Both the position numbers and the translations under genes were made by a program. 64,000 nucleotides of DNA from the NCBI GenBank assembly GCA_020638095.1, contig JACKJF010000004.1, positions 868,001 through 932,000 on the forward strand, given 5' to 3'. Origin of the DNA: Hyphomicrobiaceae bacterium. Its GTDB lineage: Bacteria; Pseudomonadota; Alphaproteobacteria; Rhizobiales; Devosiaceae. Below the pieces are notes generated by a model, which worked only from the letters and a program-made list of their open reading frames with translations, was not told where the DNA came from and ran no database searches. Shown here one piece after another: positions 47,174 to 56,953 of the stretch; the stretch's first letter is position 1, and each line of letters starts with the position of its first letter.

Positions 47174-48331
47174 CTAGACCAGAAGATCCGAATGGCCGAT
47201 ATCGGCGAGATCCGCGCCTTTGATCAGGATATGCGTGCCCTTAAAGTCGAACGAAACCCGATCGTCGTGCGCGCCTCCTACGTCCGAAAAGTGCGACAAA
47301 GCCTCGGCCTTCGAGTGAAATCCGAACGCACGGAAACTCAGCCGGTCGATCCCGTCCGAGTAGTCAAAGACCGTGTCGTTGCCCGAATGGAGCGCAAAAA
47401 CGAACAGGTCGTCGCCGCCACCGCCAAAAAGCGCATCATTTCCGCGCCCGCCAGCAACGACGTCGCTGCCACTGCCGCCGGCAAGACGATCGTCACTTCC
47501 CCGGCCATTCAGATGATCATTCCCACTTCCGCCGGCGAGCCGGTCGGCATGGCCCCCGCCTTTCAGCACATCGTTGCCCGAGCGCCCTTCGACCCAGCCG
47601 GAAACCCTTCCACCCTCGCCCTGATAAAGATCGTTGCCCCGCGATAGGTTGACGTCGCCACCGATCAGGCCAGAATTGTAGACCTTGTCACGCCCCTCGC
47701 TTGCCCACACGGCCGGTCCGTGCGAACTGATGATCTGACCCGAGTTGAACAAGCGCAGGCCGCCGTTTGGCGCGGTGCTGGCCAGCGAACTGGTCAACGG
47801 AATCATGGCGGGCGTGATCCAGACATCGATTGCCGTTACATCCGAGACCATCTTGCCTGCGTTCCGGATGACCGCCCGGCTGCCTTCCTCGAGCTCGACG
47901 GAAACGGCGCTGTAGCCGCCAAGAATCGCGCCTGTATTGCTGATTTCGATCAGTGCGTTGCCCCCGGGCCCGGAACCGCCGCCCGCCGCCCACACATAGA
48001 TGGCGTCTTCGAAACCCGAAATCACGCCAGCATTGTCGATCGAAGCAAAAGTCGAAACCACCGCGTCGATGCCGGTACTGCTTGCCGTAAGACTGCCGGA
48101 CCGGGCCAAACCGACGAGCATGACATCCCCGTCGAAGTAGAATCCGTCGACATATCCATAGGGATCCTGCGCCGAAACAGACCCGATGATCTGCAGCGAG
48201 TTGACGCCCGAACCAAGAATGGCGTCATCGCCCGTAACCAGCAGTGCACCGTTCTGCCCAACGATGCCGCTGTCGCCATCATCGAGGATTTGAGAAAGGG
48301 TTTCGTCCCCAAAAATCGTGAAACTGGCCAT
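47174..48331 (-). CDS. RTX-type calcium-binding protein with beta-helix repeats (RTX 4)
   Basis: A 385-residue protein of the same family. It opens MASFTIFGDETLSQILDDGDSG, has repeat turns such as SIDNAGVISG, IEISNTGAILGG and LFNSGQIISS, and a long RTX block (GRSGNDVLKGGGHADRLAGGSGNDHLNG..., GGRGNDALFGGGGDDLF) with about seven nonapeptides. The end module (DGIDRLSFRAFGFHSKAEALSHFSDVGG...GHSDLLV) is the third most divergent of the set but keeps every hydrophobic position. No signal peptide. A region of 495 bases separates it from the divergent cspA. Confidence 0.88.
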   Translation of the reverse strand: MASFTIFGDETLSQILDDGDSGIVGQNGALLVTGDDAILGSGVNSLQIIGSVSAQDPYGYVDGFYFDGDVMLVGLARSGSLTASSTGIDAVVSTFASIDNAGVISGFEDAIYVWAAGGGSGPGGNALIEISNTGAILGGYSAVSVELEEGSRAVIRNAGKMVSDVTAIDVWITPAMIPLTSSLASTAPNGGLRLFNSGQIISSHGPAVWASEGRDKVYNSGLIGGDVNLSRGNDLYQGEGGRVSGWVEGRSGNDVLKGGGHADRLAGGSGNDHLNGRGSDDRLAGGSGSDVVAGGRGNDALFGGGGDDLFVFALHSGNDTVFDYSDGIDRLSFRAFGFHSKAEALSHFSDVGGAHDDRVSFDFKGTHILIKGADLADIGHSDLLV

Positions 48332-48656
48332 CGGTTACTCCCTACGCAACGCGAAAGGCGCGCCCGCCATGGCGGAAACACGCGCCGTTACATGAAGATG
48401 CCGGCAAAACCCGGCATCGCTCTCTCCGAGCGGCCGCCCGCCCGTTCAAGTCATGTGGCCATAAACCGATCATTAACCAGAACGGGCCGGCAGTCCACCG
48501 TAGAGACAAAACTGTGATCAGTCCGTGTGGTGCGCACTCACCTTGAGACGGCCGGACAGCAATCATGCGCCCCCCCCGAGCCGAGCCATCGCGTGCGGGC
48601 CAACCGGTTTTCGATCACGCGGGAACGTCCGGATTCAAGCCATTTTTCAAAACGGA
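48332..48656. other. Intergenic region between RTX 4 and cspA
   Basis: Non-coding stretch with no conserved frame. It must carry the RTX 4 promoter, and it holds a TGCCGG...CCGGCA inverted pair near 48400-48415. I see no convincing -35/-10 pair for the minus strand. The cspA promoter follows directly (48657-48685). Confidence 0.5.
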
Positions 48657-48685
48657 TTGTCGAAACCTCGCCAAAGCCTTATTAT
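48657..48685 (+). promoter_or_regulatory. Likely sigma-70 promoter of cspA
   Basis: TTGTCG (48657-48662), 17 bases, then TATTAT (48680-48685). Transcription would start near 48692, leaving a 5' leader of about 135 bases before the ATG. Long leaders are typical of cold-shock genes, where RNA folding controls translation. Confidence 0.6.
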
Positions 48686-48826
48686 TGTTCCCCATCGATG
48701 ACTTAAGCGACTGATTTCGTCGCGATCCTTTCGCGCCCAACGACTTCACTACCTTGACGTCGATCTACCCCTCGGGGCGTCAAATGGTTTGGCGCCAAGG
48801 GATTGCTGCGAAAGGCAACTGCATCA

Positions 48827-49039
48827 ATGGCAACCGGCACCGTTAAGTGGTTCAACGGCCAAAAGGGCTATGGCTTCATCCAACCCGATGAAGGCGGCGC
48901 GGACGTGTTCGTCCATATTTCCGCCATTCAGCGCTCGGGCCTCAAGGGCCTCGACGAAGGCCAGAAGGTCACCTACGAACTCGTCCAGGACAAGCGTTCC
49001 GGCAAGTTCGCCGCTGACCAGCTCAGCATCGAGGAATAG
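48827..49039 (+). CDS. cspA: Cold-shock protein (CspA family)
   Basis: A 70-residue single cold-shock domain that binds single-stranded RNA and DNA. The two RNA-binding motifs are exact: KGYGFIQ (RNP1, residues 15-21) and DVFVHIS (RNP2, 29-35), in the frame [22 protein letters not shown]. The ATG at 48827 gives the canonical start; upstream codons are noise. A single-gene unit with its own promoter, a long leader and a terminator hairpin. Which of several alphaproteobacterial csp paralogues it equals cannot be told. Confidence 0.95.
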   Translation: MATGTVKWFNGQKGYGFIQPDEGGADVFVHISAIQRSGLKGLDEGQKVTYELVQDKRSGKFAADQLSIEE

Positions 49040-49097
49040 ACCGGCCTCCCGCGCGTGACGGGCAACAGCCCGTCGCGCTGCATGTATTTGCGGTCCG

Positions 49098-49119
49098 AAA
49101 ACGCGTCCGACCGCGTTTT
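49098..49119 (+). terminator. Terminator-like hairpin after cspA
   Basis: AAAACGCG and CGCGTTTT form a perfect 8-base stem with loop TCCGAC; the right arm ends in TTTT. It lies about 60 bases past the cspA stop. A second GC-rich hairpin with GACGGGC/GCCCGTC arms sits just before it. Confidence 0.6.
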
Positions 49120-49284
49120 GCGGAATGGGCTGGTGCCTGGCTCCGAAGCACGTGCTTCGCCGCACACCGCTTGACCGGACCAATGGTCCATAGCAACCTC
49201 GCCTGACCACGGCCAGATATCGAGTCGCAGAACCCGCTTCCGGTCTGGGTCGACACCCAAGTTGAAGCGGGCCGGAGTATTGAT

Positions 49285-49758
49285 TTGGAAAAGATCCCGA
49301 TGACCCCGGAAGGGCATGCCAGGCTCAGCGCCGAGCGTGCCAATCGCGTCGCAGTCGAGCGGCCGCGCATCATCGCCGCCATTGCCGAGGCGCGCGCCCA
49401 CGGCGATCTCAGCGAAAATGCGGAATATCACGCCGCCAAGGAGCAGCAGAGCCTCAACGAAGGCCGCATTCTCGAACTCGAATCCATTCTGGCGCTGGCC
49501 GACATAATCGACGTCAGGAAACTGAGCGGCGACCGCGTCAAGTTCGGCGCAACCGTTTCACTGGTCGACGAAGATACCGAAGAAGAAAAGACCTACCAGA
49601 TCGTCGGAGACCCCGAAGCCGACCTGAAGGTGGGCAAGGTCTCCGTTTCTTCGCCAATCGCCCGCGCGTTGATTGGCAAGGAAACGGGAGACGTGGTTGA
49701 GGTCGCGGCGCCTAGCGGCGCCCGGTCCTATGAAATCATCGACGTGAAATTCGTCTGA
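49285..49758 (+). CDS. greA: Transcription elongation factor GreA
   Basis: GreA rescues backtracked RNA polymerase by stimulating RNA cleavage. The 157 residues show the coiled-coil N-domain with its acidic tip ([18 protein letters not shown], residues about 39-56, the Asp and Glu that act at the polymerase active site) and the C-terminal FKBP-like domain ([43 protein letters not shown]). Translation appears to start at a TTG (49285), giving MEKIPMT as in relatives; CGGAG lies about nine bases upstream. It sits upstream of trxB on the same strand, a Rhizobiales habit. Confidence 0.95.
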   Translation: MEKIPMTPEGHARLSAERANRVAVERPRIIAAIAEARAHGDLSENAEYHAAKEQQSLNEGRILELESILALADIIDVRKLSGDRVKFGATVSLVDEDTEEEKTYQIVGDPEADLKVGKVSVSSPIARALIGKETGDVVEVAAPSGARSYEIIDVKFV

Positions 49759-50017
49759 AAGGCCTCGCCAGCGGCCACCGCCCCGACCGAACCACCGCTC
49801 CCGGTAGTTGGATCGCGCCGCCGAACGCCTCATCCCTGCTCCGTCCTGTTGGTGACGGAGAGTACGCCTAGTTTTTGTGCAACCGTGGCCGAGTGGTTGA
49901 AAAGTGCAACACTTGCGGCTTCTGTCACCTGCCCCGGCTTGAACGGCAGGCCCTGCGACCCATAATTAGGGTCAATTGGACAAACTGTTCGCGCTTTTGG
50001 CGCCGAAAGGACTATTC

Positions 50018-50968
50018 ATGCACGCAAAGACGATCATCATCGGTTCGGGCCCGGCCGGCTACACGGCCGCAATCTACGCCGCCCGCGCCATGCTCGAACC
50101 CATTCTCATCGAGGGCCTTCAGCCGGGCGGCCAGCTGACCATCACCACCGAAGTCGAGAACTATCCCGGATTCGCCGATCCCATTGACGGCCCCTGGCTC
50201 ATGCAGCAGATGCGCGCCCAGGCCGAAAATGTCGGCACGAAGATCATCGGCGACCTGATTACCGAGGTCGATCTCGACGTCCGGCCGTTCCGTCTTACCG
50301 GCGACGGCGGCCAGATCTACACCGCCGACACGCTGATCATTGCAACCGGCGCCCAGGCCAAGTGGATCGGCATCGAAAGCGAGGCCCAGTTCAAGGGCTT
50401 CGGCGTTTCCGCCTGCGCTACCTGCGACGGCTTCTTCTACCGGGACAAGAAGGTCCTGGTCATCGGCGGCGGCAACACCGCGGTCGAAGAAGCCCTGTTC
50501 CTCACCAACTTTGCCTCCGAGGTCATCGTGGTTCACCGCCGCGACGAGTTCCGCGCCGAGCAGATCATGCAGAAGCGCCTGTTCGCCAATCCCAAGATCA
50601 AGGTCCTGTGGAACACCGAACTGGCCGACGTCGTGGGCACCAGCATGCCGCGCTCGGTCACTGGAGCCAGGCTTCGCAACCGCAAGACCGGCGAAATCAC
50701 CGAGATGGATGTTGACGGCATCTTTGTCGCCATCGGCCACGCTCCGGCGACGTCCCTTTTCGAAGGCAAGCTCGAAACCAAACACGGCGGCTATCTCGTC
50801 ACCGCGCCCGACAGCACCGCGACCGCCATTCCGGGCGTCTACGCCGCCGGCGACGTGACCGACGACATCTATCGCCAGGCCGTTACCGCAGCGGGCATGG
50901 GATGCATGGCCGCGCTCGAGGCCGAACGCTTCCTTGCCGAACAGCAGGTTCGGGAAGCCGCCGAATAA
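50018..50968 (+). CDS. trxB: Thioredoxin reductase
   Basis: A 316-residue FAD- and NADPH-dependent enzyme that keeps thioredoxin reduced. The FAD-binding start is [20 protein letters not shown]. The redox-active disulfide is Cys133/Cys136 in [10 protein letters not shown]. The NADPH-binding loop is [12 protein letters not shown], and the C-terminal FAD site includes [10 protein letters not shown]. The ATG at 50018 has AAAGGA seven bases before it. The stop overlaps the start of the LysR gene by one base, so the two are co-expressed. Confidence 0.98.
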   Translation: MHAKTIIIGSGPAGYTAAIYAARAMLEPILIEGLQPGGQLTITTEVENYPGFADPIDGPWLMQQMRAQAENVGTKIIGDLITEVDLDVRPFRLTGDGGQIYTADTLIIATGAQAKWIGIESEAQFKGFGVSACATCDGFFYRDKKVLVIGGGNTAVEEALFLTNFASEVIVVHRRDEFRAEQIMQKRLFANPKIKVLWNTELADVVGTSMPRSVTGARLRNRKTGEITEMDVDGIFVAIGHAPATSLFEGKLETKHGGYLVTAPDSTATAIPGVYAAGDVTDDIYRQAVTAAGMGCMAALEAERFLAEQQVREAAE

Positions 50969-51867
50969 TGCCCCTTCACGACTGGGACAAGCTGCGCATT
51001 TTCCACACGGCCGCCGAAGCTGGAAGCTTCACGCACGCCGCCGAAAAGCTCAACATGTCCCAGTCCGCGGTCTCCCGGCAGATTTCGACCCTTGAGGAAA
51101 GCCTCGGCATCAAGCTCTTCATCCGCCACGCCCGGGGACTTGTGCTGACCGAACTCGGCGAACAGCTCTTTGGCACGGTCCACCGCATGTACTTCGAATT
51201 GCAGGCGGTCGAAGGTCAGATTTCCGACAGTCAGGAAGAACCCTCCGGGCCCCTCTCGATCACCACGACGGTTGGCATCGGTTCCACCTGGCTCGCGGCC
51301 CGCGCCAACGAGTTCACCAGCCTCCACCCCAAGATCCAGCTCGACATCAAGCTCAACGATTCGGACCTCGACCTCGCCATGCGCGAGGCCGACGTCGCCA
51401 TCCGCCTGCATCCGCCAAGCCAGTCGGACATGATCCAGCGCAAGCTCTTCACCGTCCACTTCCACATCTATGGAACCTCCGCCTATTTCAACCAGTTCGG
51501 CAGGCCTCAGTCGGTCGAGGATCTCGACCAGCACCGCATAATCACCTTCGGTGAACCGGCCCCGTCGCACCTTGGCGACATCAATTTCCTCGAACGAGTC
51601 GGCCGGCCCGACAACGATCCGCGCCGGGCGCAGCTCCGCGTCAACGCGATTTCGGGAATGGTGCAGGCGGTGCGCGCCGGCACCGGCCTCGCCATGCTGC
51701 CCGACTACGTGCTCGAAGGCGCTGACGAACTCGAAGCCGTTCTTCCTGAAATCCGCCTGCCGGAATTCGACACCTATTTCGTCTATCCGCCGGCCTTGAA
51801 GAACTCCAAGCGCGTGCACGTTTTCCGCGACTTTCTCGTCGAAAGCGCCCGCAAGTGGTCCTACTAG
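50968..51867 (+). CDS. LysR-family transcriptional regulator
   Basis: A 299-residue regulator. The N-terminal winged helix reads WDKLRIFHTAAEAGSFTHAAEKLNMSQSAVSRQISTLEESLGIKLFIRHARGLVLTELGEQLF; the periplasmic-binding-protein-like effector domain follows (LSITTTVGIGSTWLAARANEFTSLHPKIQLDIKLND...). The effector is unknown. The start is fixed by the TAATG overlap with trxB (50966-50970). Its steady place next to trxB in this order suggests a link to thiol-redox control, but it could equally act elsewhere. A gene-free interval with RNA hairpins follows. Confidence 0.93.
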   Translation: MPLHDWDKLRIFHTAAEAGSFTHAAEKLNMSQSAVSRQISTLEESLGIKLFIRHARGLVLTELGEQLFGTVHRMYFELQAVEGQISDSQEEPSGPLSITTTVGIGSTWLAARANEFTSLHPKIQLDIKLNDSDLDLAMREADVAIRLHPPSQSDMIQRKLFTVHFHIYGTSAYFNQFGRPQSVEDLDQHRIITFGEPAPSHLGDINFLERVGRPDNDPRRAQLRVNAISGMVQAVRAGTGLAMLPDYVLEGADELEAVLPEIRLPEFDTYFVYPPALKNSKRVHVFRDFLVESARKWSY

Positions 51868-52014
51868 CCAACTGGGTCCAACTGCGACAATAGAGCCCAA
51901 ACCCGCCTCTAAGGCTCTGGAATCTTTATATATTCACTTTTGGACATATATCAGAAATGGCGATTCTGGCCGAAGCGCCCCTTGCGGACTCACCCGCCCC
52001 TTCCTAAGTTCAGC

Positions 52015-52117
52015 TTCGACGCAAGTGCACTGTCCCTCCTGGCACTTGTGGTGTCCCTCCTGCAGGGCGCAAGCCCTGCAACTGGCCCCGATCGGCAATC
52101 CCGATCGGGGCCATTTT
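52015..52117 (+). ncRNA. Candidate anti-Shine-Dalgarno small RNA, unit A
   Basis: A hairpin with arms CAAGTGC (52022-52028) and GCACTTG (52042-52048) exposes CCCTCCT in its loop. A second CCCTCC (52055-52060) stays single-stranded before another hairpin, TGCAGGG/CCCTGCA. The unit ends in a perfect 12-base stem (GGCCCCGATCGG, 52084-52095; CCGATCGGGGCC, 52101-52112) followed by ATTTT. There is no reading frame with a ribosome site here. This layout matches the CCUCCUCCC-loop sRNAs (CcsR, 'cuckoo') of alphaproteobacteria, which titrate ribosome-site-like targets under stress. The promoter was not located; the 5' end is approximate. Confidence 0.65.
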
Positions 52118-52214
52118 CACGTCCGGCGCAGGCGTCAGCGAGCGTTCAGAACGCCTTCGGGGTAGCACCGAACCATGCGCTGGATGCATGGCTGCCATGA
52201 ACAGCCGCCTATTG

Positions 52215-52242
52215 TTGACCGTTTGGTAAAAAGGCATATTGG
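52215..52242 (+). promoter_or_regulatory. Possible promoter of small-RNA unit B
   Basis: TTGACC (52215-52220) with TATTGG (52237-52242) 16 bases downstream. The -10 is poor, so this is tentative; it sits just before the second hairpin group of the array. Confidence 0.35.
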
Positions 52243-52245
52243 TCA

Positions 52246-52438
52246 CTGTCTGGTGGACGCGTCCCCTTCTCCTCCTCCTAGCGGGACTTCGGAAATCTGA
52301 CCCGAGCACTGATTGATCTCCTCCTCCCTCAATCCGTGCTCACCCTGGATGGCCCAATCCTCCCTCTGGTGTCCATCCAAACTGGAAATTCGGGCTTTGC
52401 CCGTTTCGAGGCTCCACCTTCGTGTGGAGCCTTTTTTT
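52246..52438 (+). ncRNA. Candidate anti-Shine-Dalgarno small RNA, unit B
   Basis: Three successive hairpins expose CU-rich loops: GTCCC.../GGGAC around TTCTCCTCCTCC (about 52261-52289); a strong one with outer arms GAGCAC/GTGCTC and inner GATTGA/TCAATC around TCTCCTCCTCCC (52304-52341); and TGGATGG/CCATCCA around a CCTCCC-containing loop (52346-52379). A small CGGGC-TTT-GCCCG stem follows. The terminator is AGGCTCCAC (52409-52417), loop CTTCGT, GTGGAGCCT (52424-52432), then seven T. Exposed CUCCUCC would pair with the AGGAGG of ribosome sites. This is the clearest unit of the array. Confidence 0.72.
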
Positions 52439-52439
52439 G

Positions 52440-52637
52440 TCCGCCGCTCCTTGCGTCGCGTGCATGCCTCCCATGTGGAATGGGCAATTGTCGCGGACGC
52501 CACGATCGGCGAGGTTCTCAATATCGGAATTTGCCGGCGCTCCTCCTCCCCGCCAGCGATCCGCAACAAAGATCCTCGGGCTCGCCCGGATCTTTCTGGA
52601 AGACCCCGCCACTCCCCTCCGGCGGGGTCTTCCTTTT
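52440..52637 (+). ncRNA. Candidate anti-Shine-Dalgarno small RNA, unit C
   Basis: Arms GCCGGCG (52533-52539) and CGCCAGC (52551-52557) close a loop of CTCCTCCTCCC. Upstream, GCATGCCTCCCATG offers another CCTCC loop. Downstream, AAAGATCC and GGATCTTT form a stem around TCGGGC...GCCC, and the last hairpin has perfect 13-base arms (52598-52610 and 52621-52633) with loop ACTCCCCTCC, followed by TTTT. So even the terminator loop carries a CCCCTCC motif. No promoter of its own was found; it may be processed from a longer transcript. RTX 5 begins 120 bases later. Confidence 0.62.
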
Positions 52638-52756
52638 CGGGCTCCGTTACAATCCAAAATACCCCATTTGGAGGATAGACCTGACGGCCTAACACCCTAC
52701 CATCCTTCGACTTTTCACGCCTGCGCTAATGCACGGCAGAATAATCGGAGGGCAGA

Positions 52757-54439
52757 ATGGCGGGGCCAATCAAGCTCGGTGGCGAATTTCAGGTCAACAC
52801 CAACATCGCGAACGCACAGTCGGACGTTCAGCTCGCGGCGCTGACCAATGGCACCTACGTCGCCATCTGGACCAGCGCGGCCCCCGGGCCCGAGAAACAT
52901 ATTGTCGGCCAGCGGTTTAGCGCTTCAGGGCAGAAACTCGGTTCGGAATTTCAGGTCGACACTGGCTCTGGAACGACGGAAGGCACGGAAGCGAGTGTCG
53001 CCGCGCTTTCCGACGGCGGATTTCTCGTGACCTGGACACTCGGTGCTGGCGACAAGATTCTCAGCCAGCGCTACGACGCGGGCGGCAATGCGGACACGCT
53101 CGTCGTCAATCAGTTGCAGGTCAACTCGATCAACAACGGAACCCAGCACAACCCCGCCGTCGCCGCCGCAAACAACGGTTTCTGGTTTGTCGCATTTGAT
53201 AGCATAAACGTCGACAACAATGGCGCAACCGATGATCGCGGCATTCAGGGCGCCATCATCGACAGCGACGGAAACTATGACATTCCCGAATTCACCATCC
53301 GCGCGGGCGGCAGCACTTCGGCCGATGCCGCGCTGGAACCGGTCGTCGCGCAACGTGCAGATGGTGGGCACGTGGTCGCCTGGCGGGACGTGGTTTCAGG
53401 CAATGCGACAATCAACGTTCAGGTCTACAATGCCAGCGGCATCGCCGTCGGGCTGCCCATCGAACTCGGCACACGCATGGATACCAAGATCGCGCCGGCA
53501 GTGACGGCGCTCGCCAATGGCGATTTCCTTGTTTCATGGTCGGAAGTCGGAGACTCGACCGACACGTCGCTGCGCATGGTGCGCATTTCGGAGACCAGCC
53601 CGGGGTTCTTTAGCGTTGGCACCGAATTTGCGCCAATCCAGGGCTCGGGCGGCCAGCATCCCTATGATTCCGCCATCATCGGCACGCCCGACGGTGGCTT
53701 TGTCGTCGTCTGGCCCGCCAATGTCGGATCTGACCCCTACGACATCTACCTGCAGCGGTTCGATGCCAACAACGTGAAGATCGGCGGACCGGTTCTGGTG
53801 AATTCGGGAGCCAGCGGAAGTCAGAATCAGCCGAGCGTTTCGGTCTCGAAAAACGGAGCGGTCATGGTTGCCTGGCATGACGCTTCCGGGGCGGATGGCG
53901 ATGGTGACGGCATTTTTGCCCAGCGCTTCAAGGCGCAACTGTTCGGCACCAATTCAGGCGAAACGATCAACGACACGATCGGCGCCAACTGGATGAGCGG
54001 CCGCGGCGGTGGCGATATCCTCAAGGGCCGTGGTGGCAACGACACGATCCTCGGCGACAACGGCAACGACCGGCTGTTTGGCGGAAACCAGAACGACATT
54101 CTCAACGGCGGCAATCAGAACGACATCCTCAAGGGAGAGAATGGCAATGATCGCCTGATCGCCGGCAAAGGCCACGACACCTCGACCGGCGGCAAGGGCA
54201 ACGACACGTTCGTCTATGGTAAGTATCAGAACGTCAACACCGTCACCGACTTTCAGAACAACCACGACCGGATCGACCTGAAGGCCTTTCATTTCGCCAG
54301 CAAGGCCCAGGCCCTGTCGAAGTTTCACGAGGTCGGCTCGAACCACAACGACGTGATCAAGTTCCAGTTCAAGGGCACGGAAATCGTCGTGAAGGGCATC
54401 GACATGCCCCAACTCAACGGCGGCGACATTCTGATCTGA
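52757..54439 (+). CDS. RTX-type protein with beta-propeller-like repeats (RTX 5)
   Basis: A 560-residue protein. In contrast to RTX 1-4, residues 5-390 are about six repeats of 55-60 residues of the form 'LxxGxFVVxWxS...IxxQRFDAxGxxxGxExxVN' (for example LSDGGFLVTWTLG, TPDGGFVVVWPAN), resembling beta-propeller blades. RTX nonapeptides follow from about 400 to 475 (GRGGGDILKGRGGNDTILGDNGNDRLFGG...). The end module shared with the other four RTX proteins comes last (NNHDRIDLKAFHFASKAQALSKFHEVGSNHND...NGGDILI). GGAGGG precedes the ATG. It is on the plus strand, separate from the other four. Confidence 0.9.
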   Translation: MAGPIKLGGEFQVNTNIANAQSDVQLAALTNGTYVAIWTSAAPGPEKHIVGQRFSASGQKLGSEFQVDTGSGTTEGTEASVAALSDGGFLVTWTLGAGDKILSQRYDAGGNADTLVVNQLQVNSINNGTQHNPAVAAANNGFWFVAFDSINVDNNGATDDRGIQGAIIDSDGNYDIPEFTIRAGGSTSADAALEPVVAQRADGGHVVAWRDVVSGNATINVQVYNASGIAVGLPIELGTRMDTKIAPAVTALANGDFLVSWSEVGDSTDTSLRMVRISETSPGFFSVGTEFAPIQGSGGQHPYDSAIIGTPDGGFVVVWPANVGSDPYDIYLQRFDANNVKIGGPVLVNSGASGSQNQPSVSVSKNGAVMVAWHDASGADGDGDGIFAQRFKAQLFGTNSGETINDTIGANWMSGRGGGDILKGRGGNDTILGDNGNDRLFGGNQNDILNGGNQNDILKGENGNDRLIAGKGHDTSTGGKGNDTFVYGKYQNVNTVTDFQNNHDRIDLKAFHFASKAQALSKFHEVGSNHNDVIKFQFKGTEIVVKGIDMPQLNGGDILI

Positions 54440-54446
54440 AGGAAAA

Positions 54447-54466
54447 AGGCGGCTCTGGGACCGCCT
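54447..54466 (-). terminator. Hairpin between RTX 5 and msrP
   Basis: AGGCGG and CCGCCT arms around an 8-base loop; on the minus strand the stem is followed by TTTTTCC, so it would end the msrP transcript, and weakly that of RTX 5. Confidence 0.6.
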
Positions 54467-54486
54467 ATCTCGATTCCGCCGCTCGC

Positions 54487-55452
54487 CTAGCGGTAGAGGT
54501 TCTCGCCGGTGATTCCGGTATAAAGCCCGCCGACCACGTCGGCATATCCGTTGAAGAGTTGGGTCGGGACCACTTCGCCCGTCCCCAGAACTCGTTCCGT
54601 CGCCTGGCTCCAGCGCGGATGCGGCACCTCGGGATTGACGTTGGCCCAGAAACCGTACTCTCGGCCGTCGGAGATCTCTTCCCAGTAGCTTCTGGGACGT
54701 TCGGCGACGAAATCGAACTTGACGATCGACTTGATGCTTTTGAACCCGTACTTCCAGGGCAGGTGCAGCCGGATCGGCGCACCCATCGGGTTGGCCAGCA
54801 CTTTGCCATAAGCACCAACGACCATGAACGGCAGGTCGTTCATGGCCTCTTCCATGGTCACACCCTCGACATAGGGCCATGGATACCAGGGCTGCGAACC
54901 GATGCCGCTCGCCATCTTCGGGTCGCCGAATGTTTCCATTCGGACATACTTAGCCGACGAGGTTGGCGACGCCAGTTCAACGAGTTTCCGCAGCGGAAAC
55001 CCGACCCAGGGCACCGTCATCGACCAGGCTTCGACGCAGCGGTGGCGGTAGAGCCGCTCCTCCAGCGTCATCTTCTTGATCAGGTCGTCGACGTCGAGCG
55101 TCATCGGATTATCGACCATGCCGCCGATCTGGATCTGCCATGGGCGCGGCTTGAGCTCGCGGTTGGCCGCATCCGAAATCTGCTTCTGCGAGCCGAATTC
55201 GTAGAAATTATTGTATGTGATGTTGAGGTCTTCCGGCGTCAGCGCGCGATCGAGCGTATAGGCCGTGTTGCGCGGCGCGGTCAGCTCTGCGCGCTCCGTG
55301 TCGGCCAGCGCCGTTTCCGCAAAGGGCAGCACCGAGCCAGCAATCGCCGCACCCGCGGCGCCTTTCATCAGTTGGCGCCGATTGAGGTAGACGTCTTCGG
55401 GTGTCGCTGCGCTTTCCGGCAATTCCCAGCTTTTTCTGATCTTGATGAGCAT
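54487..55452 (-). CDS. msrP: Protein-methionine-sulfoxide reductase catalytic subunit MsrP (molybdopterin)
   Basis: The periplasmic molybdoenzyme that repairs oxidised methionine in exported proteins. The 321-residue precursor has an RRQLMKGAAGAAIAGSVLPFAETALA twin-arginine signal near residues 25-50. The core shows YNNFYEFGSQK, LKPRPWQIQIGG, and the molybdopterin/Mo-binding EERLYRHRCVEAWSMTVPWVGFPL with the ligand Cys. The ATG at 55450-55452 has AAGG upstream. The usual membrane partner msrQ does not follow it in this window. Both b561 genes in the window are elsewhere and not obviously linked. Confidence 0.95.
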   Translation of the reverse strand: MLIKIRKSWELPESAATPEDVYLNRRQLMKGAAGAAIAGSVLPFAETALADTERAELTAPRNTAYTLDRALTPEDLNITYNNFYEFGSQKQISDAANRELKPRPWQIQIGGMVDNPMTLDVDDLIKKMTLEERLYRHRCVEAWSMTVPWVGFPLRKLVELASPTSSAKYVRMETFGDPKMASGIGSQPWYPWPYVEGVTMEEAMNDLPFMVVGAYGKVLANPMGAPIRLHLPWKYGFKSIKSIVKFDFVAERPRSYWEEISDGREYGFWANVNPEVPHPRWSQATERVLGTGEVVPTQLFNGYADVVGGLYTGITGENLYR

Positions 55453-55567
55453 GGCCGACCTTTCGCACGATTGGCTGATTTGACTGGCCGGATGGTGCTG
55501 CGCAGCCGACACAACCGCAATGCACAAACTGTCACGACCGCGTGATGCGCGCCGTGAGCAGCAAATC

Positions 55568-56809
<1,242 letters not shown>

Positions 56810-56953
56810 CTACCGATCGGGCAACACCGAGACAATCCCCATTCTGCCCGCCACATTCGCGCCGCGAAATTGCCTCTGCATTTCCACCCGACCACCCAAA
56901 AGCGACCCAACTTGGCGCGCATGCATCAAGCGTCCCTTTTGGAGCGACCCGAA

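Noticed and set aside
49880..49935. GTGGCCGAGTGGTTGAA, the D-arm sequence of a tRNA-Ser, upstream of trxB
   Set aside because: The acceptor stem, anticodon arm and T-arm are missing downstream, so it is not a functional tRNA. It may be a decayed fragment, or chance.
52243..52695. Overlapping open frames of 100-150 codons on both strands in the small-RNA array
   Set aside because: They cross the hairpins and terminators, have no ribosome sites in sensible places, and show no protein family. The conserved-looking structure is at RNA level.
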